Positions 56,832 to 64,000 of a DNA stretch of 64,000 nucleotides are shown here, in pieces. The DNA comes from Pseudomonadota bacterium (GTDB lineage: Bacteria; Pseudomonadota; Gammaproteobacteria; Xanthomonadales; Rhodanobacteraceae), in contig JAFEFO010000034.1 in NCBI GenBank assembly GCA_018240565.1, positions 1 through 64,000 on the forward strand, written 5' to 3'. The notes under the pieces are model-generated. The model saw only the letters and a program-made list of their open reading frames with translations. It did no database searches and was not told where the DNA came from. Each line of letters begins with the position of its first letter. Positions within the stretch are counted from its first letter, which is position 1. Made by a program: the position numbers and the translations under genes.

Positions 56832-58823
56832 ATGACATCCTTCCGTTGGCTTTTTCTGTCTGCGGCAATCGCCTTGTCTGGCTGCGGCGGAGGCAGCAAC
56901 TCCGCGAACACCGAAGGCACCGCGCCAGCGCCACCGCAATCCACGCCGGACTCCGGATGCACCGGCTCATGCGCCAATGCGCAAACCTTCCTCGCTATTG
57001 CCGATGTGCAGGCCGTCATAGCCCAGGCCGCGGCCGAAGCACAAGCCCAGGGCAAGCCCGCAGTCATCGCCGTGGTCGATCGCGTCGGCAATGTCCTCGC
57101 GGTGTATCGCATGTCCGGCGCGCCGGACACGATGACCATCACCTCCGGCCGCAACGTCGTCGGCGGCCTGGAAGGACTCCAGGTGCCGAGCGAGCTGGCC
57201 GCCATCGCCAAGGCGATCACCGGCGCCTATCTGTCATCGGAAGGCAATGCGTTTTCCACGCGTACCGCCAGCCAGATCATCCAGGAACATTTCGACCCCG
57301 GCGTACTCGGCACGCCGGCCGGCCCGTTGTTCGGCGTGCAATTCTCGCAACTGCCCTGCTCCGATCTCGCCACGCATTTTTCTGCCGGCACCGGCGTCGG
57401 TCCGCACAATTCCCCGCTCGGCCTGTCCGCCGATCCCGGCGGTTTCCCTTTGTATAAAAGTGGAACGCCGGTCGGCGGCGTCGGCGTCGCCGCCGACGGC
57501 ATCTACGGCCTGGATCCGAACGTCATGGACTCCGACCGCAACATCGACGAGCTGATCGCCATGGCGGGCACCTATGGCTTCGGCGCCCCGGCCGATCGCC
57601 GCGCCGACACTATCACTGCGGGCGGCATCAGCCTGCGCTTCAGCGATGTCGGCTACGGCGACCTCGCCACGCACCCGCAAAACTCTCCGCCATATTCCGC
57701 GCTGAGCGGCGCGCTGATGAAAGTGCCGGGCTATTTCGACGGCAGCGCGATCCTGGCCGGCACGGCCTTTGGCCAGACCGCTTCAGGTATCCGCCCCGAC
57801 GCGGATCTTTATCCCGGACTGGACGCCTTCGTGCTCGACGATGGCGGCGGCAACAACCGCTATCCGCCGATCGCCGGTACCGATGGCGCCAACGCGCTGA
57901 CCGCGCACGAAGTGCAGACGATCGAACAACAGGCGCTGATGATCGCCAATCGTGCGCGCGCGCAGATCCGCAAGCCGCTCGGCAGCCAGGCGCGCGTATC
58001 GGTTTCCGTCGTCGATACCAATGGCGTGGCCCTCGCCGTGGCGCGTACGCGCGATGCACCGATCTTTGGTACCGACGTGTCGTTGCAGAAAGCGCGCACC
58101 GCCGCCTTCAACTCCGGCAGCTATGCCGCCGATGTCTTGCAGTCCCTGGCGCCGGCGAATTACTTCGCCGACAACCTCGACTACGCCAACCGGAAGGCCA
58201 CTTTCACCACCGTTGCGCAAAGCGACATCGGTGCTTACGTCAGCGCCGTGCGCAGTTTCCTCGGCATGCCGCTGGCGCTGACCGGCAACTATGCGTTCAC
58301 CGATCGCGCCGGCGGCAACCTGTCGCGCCCATTTTTCCCCGACGGCGTCGATGGCAATCCGAACGGACCGTTCAGCCATCCGCTGGCGCAATGGAGTCCG
58401 TTCCAGGAAGGCTTGCAACTGGACCTCGTCTACAACGCGATCGCCCTGAACCTGGTCGGCTACCTCTCGGCGGACGGCTTTGCGATCAGCGCCGACAACG
58501 TGCCGGCGACGACCAACTATTGCACCGCCAGCGCGCACCTGCCCAATGGCGTGCAGGTCTTCCCGGGCAGCGTGCCAATCTATCGCGGCAGCACGCTGGT
58601 CGGCGGCCTGGGTGTTTCCGGCGACGGCGTGGACCAGGACGACATGACGGCATTCCTCGGGCTGTACAACGCCGGGATACAACTCGACGGTGCGATCGGC
58701 AATGCACCGCCCGCCATGCGCGCCGACAATCTCGCGCCGCAAGGCGTGCACCTGCGTTACGTGGAGTGCCCGCAGCAGCCCTTCCTCGGTTCCAACGATT
58801 CCAATGTCTGCGATGGCAAGTGA
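56832..58823 (+). CDS. lipoprotein with duplicated HbpS/GlcG-like domains (paralogue 1)
   Basis: 663 residues from the ATG at 56832, with GGTGGGAG just upstream; an ATG at 56814 is the alternative. The signal peptide ends in a lipobox LSGC (C18). ADVQAVIAQAAAEAQAQGKP and IAVVDRVGNVLAVYRM form a first DUF336 (GlcG/HbpS) unit, and HEVQTIEQQALMIANRA, VSVVDTNGVALAVART and KARTAAF form a second. HbpS binds haem. A C-x3-C (CTGSC) follows the lipid anchor. There is no CXXCH. It lies between the decahaem gene and its paralogue. Role unknown; haem handling or scaffolding of the cytochromes is possible. Confidence 0.82.
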   Translation: MTSFRWLFLSAAIALSGCGGGSNSANTEGTAPAPPQSTPDSGCTGSCANAQTFLAIADVQAVIAQAAAEAQAQGKPAVIAVVDRVGNVLAVYRMSGAPDTMTITSGRNVVGGLEGLQVPSELAAIAKAITGAYLSSEGNAFSTRTASQIIQEHFDPGVLGTPAGPLFGVQFSQLPCSDLATHFSAGTGVGPHNSPLGLSADPGGFPLYKSGTPVGGVGVAADGIYGLDPNVMDSDRNIDELIAMAGTYGFGAPADRRADTITAGGISLRFSDVGYGDLATHPQNSPPYSALSGALMKVPGYFDGSAILAGTAFGQTASGIRPDADLYPGLDAFVLDDGGGNNRYPPIAGTDGANALTAHEVQTIEQQALMIANRARAQIRKPLGSQARVSVSVVDTNGVALAVARTRDAPIFGTDVSLQKARTAAFNSGSYAADVLQSLAPANYFADNLDYANRKATFTTVAQSDIGAYVSAVRSFLGMPLALTGNYAFTDRAGGNLSRPFFPDGVDGNPNGPFSHPLAQWSPFQEGLQLDLVYNAIALNLVGYLSADGFAISADNVPATTNYCTASAHLPNGVQVFPGSVPIYRGSTLVGGLGVSGDGVDQDDMTAFLGLYNAGIQLDGAIGNAPPAMRADNLAPQGVHLRYVECPQQPFLGSNDSNVCDGK

Positions 58824-59006
58824 TGCCAACCAACCGCGGCGCGTGCGCGACCGGCGACCGCTCGTGCGAGCGATCTCGTCCCGCGATGCGACCTTCACGC
58901 CGCGACGACACAATCCGTTGCGCTCCTGCGTTATGATCGCCCCATGGGGATTTTCGACGACGGCTGATGTACGCCGAATGTCGTCGTGGCGTGGGGAGGA
59001 GCGACA

Positions 59007-61061
59007 ATGGGGCAATCCAGGTTCCATCTACTGGCGCTGGCGGCTGCGGTCGCCTTGGCGGCGTGCGGGGGTGGCAGCAATTCCGGCAGTTCCGAGGGCA
59101 CGTCCCCGCCGCCACCGCAATCGACGCCGGACTCCGGATGTTCCGGCTCCTGCGCCAATGCCACCTCGTACCTGAGCGAAGCGGACGTCCAGACCGTGAT
59201 TGCGCAAGCGGTAAATGAGGCACAGGCCCAGGGCAAGCCCTCGGTCATCGCCGTCATCGACCGCGTCGGCAACGTGCTCGGCGTCTATCGCATGGCGAAC
59301 GCGCCGGCGACCGTGCGCATCACCGACCCGCGGCCGGTCAGCGGCGGTTTGATCGGCCTGGACGTGCCGCCCGAACTGGCGGCGATCTCCAAGGCGATCA
59401 CCGCCGTGTATTTTTCCTCCGAAGGCAATGCCTTTACCTCGCGCACCGCGGGCCAGATCGCGCAGGAACATTTCAACCAGGGCGATCTGACCTCGGCCGC
59501 CGGCCCTCTGTTCGGCGTGCAGATCTCCAACCTGCCCTGCTCGGACATCAACACGCGCTTTACCGGCAACGGCACCAGCCCCGGCACGCATCGCGCGCCG
59601 CTCGGCCTGTCGCCGGATCCCGGCGGCATTTCGCTGTACAAGGCGGGCGTTCCGGTCGGCGCCGTGGGCGTGTCTGGCGCCAAGGGCACCTACACCCTCG
59701 ATCTGAACGCCGAGGACCGCGACAAGGATCTGGATGAAACGATCGCCGTCGCCGGCAGCTACGGATTCATCGCGCCGGCCGATCGCCGTGCTGACCAGAT
59801 CACCGCCGGCGGACTGACCCTGCAGTACGCGAACACGTCGGTCGGCGAACTGGCCAGGAATCCATCAAGCGCACCGCCGTTCTCCGCGCTGACGCCCGCC
59901 AGCGGCAACCTGATCGCCGTGCCCGGATACGCAAAGGCCGTGGTCCTGCGCGGCACCGCGTTCGGCCAACCCGAATCCGGCGTGCGTCCGGACACCACGG
60001 AATGGCCGGGACTGGATGCTTTCGTCGTCGTCGACGAGAACAACAACAATCGTTTTCCGCCGCGCGCCGGCACCGACGGCGCAAGCGCACTGACGGCTGC
60101 CGAGGTCCGCACGATCATCGGCGAAGGCATCAAGCTCGCCAATCGCACGCGCGCACAGGTACGCCGCCCGCTCGGTTCGGCGGCGGGCGAAACCATCGTC
60201 ATCAGCGACACCAACGGTGTCGTACTCGGCATCGGCCGCAGCCGCGACGCGCTGGTCGATGCGATCGACGTGACCACGCAGAAGGCGCGCACCGCCGCCT
60301 TTTTCTCCGGTGCCTATGCCGCGGCCGACATCCAGGCCGCCGGCGCGGCAAAATTCTTCACCGCCAATGTCGACACCAACAGCAAGCTGGTGACGCTGAC
60401 CACCACGTCGCGTGGCGTGCCAGCAGACTACGTCACAGCGGCGCGTGGCTTCCTCGGCAGCCAGACCGCGTTCGGCGATGGCGCGATCGCCTATTCCAAC
60501 CGCGCGATCGGCCTGCTCGCGCAACCGTTGTATCCCAGCGGCATCCCGGGCGCCCCGAATGGCCCGCTGGCACTGCCGATCGCCAACTGGAGCCCGTTCA
60601 AGACCGGCCTGGAACTGGACCTGGCCTACAACCAGATCGCCTTGTCGATCGCCTACATCTACAACCAGAACGGCTACGCGCTGAATATCGACGGTGCAGC
60701 GGTTCCCGCGCCTTCGGCCGCAAATCCCGAGCCCCTGCCGGACGTGCGCAGGAGTTGCACCGACATCGCGCGCCTGCCGAGCGGCTTCAGCCTGTTCCCG
60801 GGCAGCGTGCCGATCTACCGGGGCAAGACCCTGGTGGGCGGCATCGGTGCGTCCGGCGATGGCTCCGACCAAAGCGACCTCGTTGCCTTCCTTGCGCTGT
60901 CGAACGGCGCGGCCGCGCTGCCGAACAGCAATCTCGGTCAGGCCCCGGCGCAGATGCGCGCCGATACGCTCGCGCCGATGAATTCACGCCTGCTCTACGT
61001 GCAGTGTCCGCAGGCACCTTTCCGTGACTCCAACGACGCCAATGCCTGCGGAGGAAAGTGA
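59007..61061 (+). CDS. lipoprotein with duplicated HbpS/GlcG-like domains (paralogue 2)
   Basis: 684 residues from the ATG at 59007, GGGGAGGAG six bases upstream. Lipobox LAAC (C20) is followed by the same GGGSNS and DSGCSGSCAN as the first paralogue. The two align along their length: ADVQTVIAQAVNEAQAQGKP and IAVIDRVGNVLGVYRM in the first DUF336 unit, IVISDTNGVVLGIGRSRDA and QKARTAAFFSG in the second. They arose by tandem duplication, each already holding an internal duplication. The 183-base gap before it holds a TATGAT box but no convincing -35. Its stop is one base before the beta-barrel gene. Confidence 0.82.
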   Translation: MGQSRFHLLALAAAVALAACGGGSNSGSSEGTSPPPPQSTPDSGCSGSCANATSYLSEADVQTVIAQAVNEAQAQGKPSVIAVIDRVGNVLGVYRMANAPATVRITDPRPVSGGLIGLDVPPELAAISKAITAVYFSSEGNAFTSRTAGQIAQEHFNQGDLTSAAGPLFGVQISNLPCSDINTRFTGNGTSPGTHRAPLGLSPDPGGISLYKAGVPVGAVGVSGAKGTYTLDLNAEDRDKDLDETIAVAGSYGFIAPADRRADQITAGGLTLQYANTSVGELARNPSSAPPFSALTPASGNLIAVPGYAKAVVLRGTAFGQPESGVRPDTTEWPGLDAFVVVDENNNNRFPPRAGTDGASALTAAEVRTIIGEGIKLANRTRAQVRRPLGSAAGETIVISDTNGVVLGIGRSRDALVDAIDVTTQKARTAAFFSGAYAAADIQAAGAAKFFTANVDTNSKLVTLTTTSRGVPADYVTAARGFLGSQTAFGDGAIAYSNRAIGLLAQPLYPSGIPGAPNGPLALPIANWSPFKTGLELDLAYNQIALSIAYIYNQNGYALNIDGAAVPAPSAANPEPLPDVRRSCTDIARLPSGFSLFPGSVPIYRGKTLVGGIGASGDGSDQSDLVAFLALSNGAAALPNSNLGQAPAQMRADTLAPMNSRLLYVQCPQAPFRDSNDANACGGK

Positions 61062-61062
61062 C

Positions 61063-62883
61063 ATGCGCCAACCGCCACGCTCGCGCGGCTTGCCCCTGGC
61101 CCTGGCCTGCGGCTGCACGGCCTTGCTTGCAACCCCGTTTGCACATGGCGCCGTCGATGCGCCACACGTATTGGAATTGTTCGGCGTGCTGCCGGCGCCG
61201 ACCTACGATCCGTCGGCCTCGCAAATCCCGCGCCGCCGGCCCGGGCATCCGTACGAGCCGCCGCCGGAATTCAAGGTCGTCAATCCCAATGGCATTCCGC
61301 CCGCACCGATCGACCAGGCCGGCGCCTTCATCCCGGTGCCGGATCGCTGGCGCATCATGGAAACGCTGGGGTTCAAGTATCCCTGGTACGACCCGTACGA
61401 CCAGAACATCTGGAAGGGCGACAAGCCGATCGACGGCAAGGACCACTTCCTGTCGCTCAATTTCATTTCCGACACGATCATGCAGCCGCGCAGCGTGCCG
61501 ACACCGGTCGGACCGCAGGCCTCGTCGCAACCCGGCGAAAACGACACGCTCGGTCGCGTGCGGCAAAACGTCTTTGCCACGACCCTGATCGCCAGCGCCG
61601 ACTATTACAAGGGCGACACCACGTTCAAACCGCCCGACTACGAATTCAAGGCGACGCTGGCGCTCAACTACAACCGCGTGGATGTCAACCAGGTGCGCGC
61701 ACTGCAGGTCGACCCACGCCTGGGCGAGACCCGCGACGACGGTTTCCTCGGCGTACAGGAGTTGTTCTATCTCAAGGATTTGCGTAACGTCGATTCGCGC
61801 TACGATTTCGACGAAGTGCGCATCGGCATCCAGCCGTTCTCCAGCGATTTCCGCGGCTTCCTGTTCCAGGACAGCCAGCTCGGCGTGCGCTTCTTCGGCA
61901 ACCGCGACGACAACCGCTGGCAATACAACCTCGCTTATTTCCGCCGTCTGGAAAAAGACCTCAATTCCGGCCTCAACGACGTCACCAAGGCGCCGCGGCA
62001 TGACGACATCCTGGTCTTCAACCTGTATCGGCAGGACGCGCCCGTGCTCGGATTCACCTCGCAGGGCATCATCCTGTACAACCACAATCGCGACGATCGT
62101 TTCTACGATTCGAACGGGTTCATCCAGCGCCCCGCCGCGATCGGCCTGGAACGCCTGCGCGCCTATGATGTCGTGTACCTCGGCTACAACGGCGACGGCC
62201 ACTTCGGCCGCCTGAACCTCACGGTGTCGGCGTATGGCGCGTTCGGACACCAGGATCACGGCATCTTCATCAACCAGTCCGAGCAGATCCGCGCCGGTTT
62301 CCTGGCCGCCGAAGCGTCGATGGATTTCGACTGGATACGCCTGCGCGGTTCGATGGCCTACGCATCTGGCGACAAGAATCCGTACGACGACAAGGCACAG
62401 GGATTCGACTCGGTCTTCGAGAATCCGATCTTCGCCGGCGCGGACACCAGCTACTGGATCAGCCAGGCGATCCCGTTGATCGGCGGTGGCGGCGTGGCGC
62501 TGCACGGCGGCAACTCGCTGATTCCCGACCTGCGTTCGAGCAAGGAGCAGGGCCAGTCCAACTTCGAGAATCCCGGCTTGCGCCTGCTCGGCATCGGCGC
62601 CGATTTCGACCTCACCCCGCAATCGCGCGTGTCGGGCAACGTCAACCAGTTGTGGTTCGACAATACCTCGACGCTCGAAGCACTGCGCGCAGCCGCGCCG
62701 ATTTCACGCAGCATCGGCACCGATGCGTCGGTCGCGTGGATCTACCGGCCATTCGACACCCAGAACATCGTGTTCCGGCTATCCGGCTCGGCATTGTTCG
62801 CCGGCGAAGGCACGAAGAATCTCTACGGCACCCGGCACGATGCGTACTTCGCGGTGCTCGGCAACATGGTCTTCACCTACTGA
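61063..62883 (+). CDS. outer-membrane beta-barrel protein in cytochrome cluster
   Basis: 606 residues from the ATG at 61063, with GGAGGAAAG upstream overlapping the end of the preceding gene. Signal peptide to about TPFAHG. A Pro-rich N-terminal part contains YDPYDQNIWKGDKPIDGKD, recalling porin-like proteins found with multihaem cytochromes in metal-reducing bacteria. The rest alternates aromatic and polar residues as membrane strands and ends NMVFTY, an aromatic C-terminus typical for BAM-folded barrels. I infer an outer-membrane sheath for a cytochrome conduit. A general porin or substrate channel is the alternative. Confidence 0.75.
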   Translation: MRQPPRSRGLPLALACGCTALLATPFAHGAVDAPHVLELFGVLPAPTYDPSASQIPRRRPGHPYEPPPEFKVVNPNGIPPAPIDQAGAFIPVPDRWRIMETLGFKYPWYDPYDQNIWKGDKPIDGKDHFLSLNFISDTIMQPRSVPTPVGPQASSQPGENDTLGRVRQNVFATTLIASADYYKGDTTFKPPDYEFKATLALNYNRVDVNQVRALQVDPRLGETRDDGFLGVQELFYLKDLRNVDSRYDFDEVRIGIQPFSSDFRGFLFQDSQLGVRFFGNRDDNRWQYNLAYFRRLEKDLNSGLNDVTKAPRHDDILVFNLYRQDAPVLGFTSQGIILYNHNRDDRFYDSNGFIQRPAAIGLERLRAYDVVYLGYNGDGHFGRLNLTVSAYGAFGHQDHGIFINQSEQIRAGFLAAEASMDFDWIRLRGSMAYASGDKNPYDDKAQGFDSVFENPIFAGADTSYWISQAIPLIGGGGVALHGGNSLIPDLRSSKEQGQSNFENPGLRLLGIGADFDLTPQSRVSGNVNQLWFDNTSTLEALRAAAPISRSIGTDASVAWIYRPFDTQNIVFRLSGSALFAGEGTKNLYGTRHDAYFAVLGNMVFTY

Positions 62884-62892
62884 GATGCCGAC

Positions 62893-64000
62893 ATGACGCA
62901 TTCGGCCCCGCAATCGACATCCGACCTTCCCTCGCGCACGTACGCCCTGCGGCGGATACCGCTCCTCGCGGCGACCGCGACCGTGATCGCGCTGCTCGCA
63001 ATGGCAATGCCACGCGCAAGCGCAAACGACGAGGAACAACCCGTCCTGCGCAGCTATGCCGTCGCGCCGCCGGCACCGGCTTTCCAGTCCGTGGAACAAG
63101 CCGATGCAAAATCCGCCGGCTGCGTTTCCTGCCATACGAAATCCGATCGCAAGACCATGCATCCGGCGGGCGCCGTGGTGCTCGGCTGCACCGACTGCCA
63201 CGGTGGCGACGCGACCATCCGCACGCCGCCGGGCGAGAGCTACGACGCCGATGCCCAGCACGACCAGCGCAACTGGTCGACGGCCTACCAGGGCGCGATG
63301 GACAAGGCGCACATCCTGCCGCGCTTTCCCGACAAGTGGAAAACCAGCGCAAACCCCAAGGGCAGTTACACCTGGTGGACGCGCGAATCGCCCGAGTTCG
63401 TGCGTTTCGTCAATCCCGGCGACCTGCGCGCGGCCACGCTCGCCTGCGGCGCCTGCCACCTGCCGGAAATCCAGGCCAACGAAAAAAGCCTGATGGCGAA
63501 TGCCGCGATGTTCTGGGGCGCGGGCGCGTACAACAACGGCATCCTGCCCTACAAGCATTCGATCCTCGGCGAAGCCTACACGCTCGACGGCAAGCCGGCG
63601 GCGACAGCCAGCCCCGCCGTGCCGGACGGCAATCCGTGGGCGCACGACGTGCTGCCGAAAATCTATCCGCTGCCGTCGTGGGAAACCACGCCGCCGGGCG
63701 ACATCTTCCGCGTGTTCGAACGCGGCGGCCGCAACATCGGCACGTTGTTCCCGGAAATCGGCCTGCCCGGCGAAGCCGGCAAGATCCAGCGCCTGGAGGA
63801 ACCGGGACGTCCCGACCTCAAGCAATCCAATCGCGGTCCGGGCACCGGTTCGCGCGTGGCCATCCCGGTGCTCAACATCACCAAGACGCGACTGAACGAT
63901 CCTTTCATCTGGATGCTCGGCACCAACGACAACCCCGGCGACTACCGTTCTTCCGGCTGTTCGGCCTGCCACGTCGTCTACGCCAACGACCGCGACACCT
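62893..64000 (+). CDS. multihaem cytochrome c, 3' end beyond window
   Basis: An open frame of 369 codons from the ATG at 62893 to the end of the window, without a stop. A hydrophobic stretch at about residues 24-46 (LLAATATVIALLAMAMPRAS) is a signal peptide or anchor. Four CXXCH sites are visible: CVSCH, CTDCH, CGACH and CSACH; more may follow. Large haem-free stretches between sites suggest an enzyme-like or outer-surface cytochrome rather than a simple wire. It lies nine bases after the beta-barrel gene, so barrel and cytochrome are likely partners. Confidence 0.88.
   Translation, partial: MTHSAPQSTSDLPSRTYALRRIPLLAATATVIALLAMAMPRASANDEEQPVLRSYAVAPPAPAFQSVEQADAKSAGCVSCHTKSDRKTMHPAGAVVLGCTDCHGGDATIRTPPGESYDADAQHDQRNWSTAYQGAMDKAHILPRFPDKWKTSANPKGSYTWWTRESPEFVRFVNPGDLRAATLACGACHLPEIQANEKSLMANAAMFWGAGAYNNGILPYKHSILGEAYTLDGKPAATASPAVPDGNPWAHDVLPKIYPLPSWETTPPGDIFRVFERGGRNIGTLFPEIGLPGEAGKIQRLEEPGRPDLKQSNRGPGTGSRVAIPVLNITKTRLNDPFIWMLGTNDNPGDYRSSGCSACHVVYANDRDT

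Overview
The window is a stretch of GC-rich gammaproteobacterial chromosome. Gene order points to the Xanthomonadales, perhaps Rhodanobacteraceae or a relative, but the genus is my inference. The supporting blocks are rplU-rpmA-obgE next to rpsT; murJ-ribF-ileS-lspA-ispH running into a fimT-pilVWXY1E minor-pilin operon; hrcA-grpE-dnaK-dnaJ; scpA-scpB-rluB; and uvrC-pgsA-tRNA-Gly-tRNA-Cys-tRNA-Leu. No insertion sequence, prophage, rRNA or CRISPR array is visible.

Layout. 1-1.2 kb: the end of a FitAB/VapBC-type toxin-antitoxin pair, followed by a 2OG-Fe(II) oxygenase. 1.2-9.3 kb (minus): type IV pilus minor pilins and the adhesin PilY1. 9.4-16.4 kb (minus): isoprenoid, lipoprotein, tRNA charging, flavin and peptidoglycan-lipid housekeeping genes. 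16.4-18.9 kb: ribosomal proteins S20, L27 and L21 and the GTPase Obg, with clear promoters and terminators. 19-22.2 kb: uvrA and a thioesterase. 22.5-25.2 kb: a complete glutathione-dependent formaldehyde detoxification operon (FrmR sensor, dehydrogenase, VOC protein, S-formylglutathione hydrolase) with its operator. 25.2-29.4 kb: copper chaperone, enoyl-CoA isomerase, dapB, M61 peptidase. 29.4-34.9 kb (minus): heat-shock operon interrupted by a TMEM175-like channel gene. 35.2-38.2 kb: scpA-scpB-rluB. 38.2-41.4 kb: CsgG-family protein, a small unknown gene, and an omega-amidase/aminotransferase pair. 41.4-49.5 kb (minus): three tRNAs, pgsA, uvrC, an NHL-repeat thioredoxin, kdsB, ispG and a PilZ-motif protein. 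49.6-51.5 kb: an acetyl-CoA hydrolase/transferase.

The most unusual part is 51.6-64.0 kb on the plus strand. It holds, in order: an 803-residue fusion of an FAD oxidoreductase, two cyclic-nucleotide-binding domains and a four-cluster [4Fe-4S] module; a membrane protein with two HX13H helices typical of bis-heme b cytochromes; a protein joining an FHA-like cytoplasmic domain, one membrane helix and ten CXXCH haem sites; two tandem paralogous lipoproteins, each with duplicated HbpS/GlcG-like domains; an outer-membrane beta-barrel; and a further multihaem cytochrome that runs off the window. Read together, this looks like a path for electrons from the cytoplasm across the inner membrane, periplasm and outer membrane. 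It may be controlled by a cyclic nucleotide and by phosphopeptide binding. That role is inferred from domains and order only.

Several non-coding elements stand out. There are two families of dispersed hairpin repeats, two copies each, with paired base changes that preserve stems; two inverted REP pairs; sigma-70 promoters for rpsT and rplU; a sigma-32-type promoter for dnaK lying on the grpE stop codon; and a TACT-N7-AGTA operator ahead of frmR.
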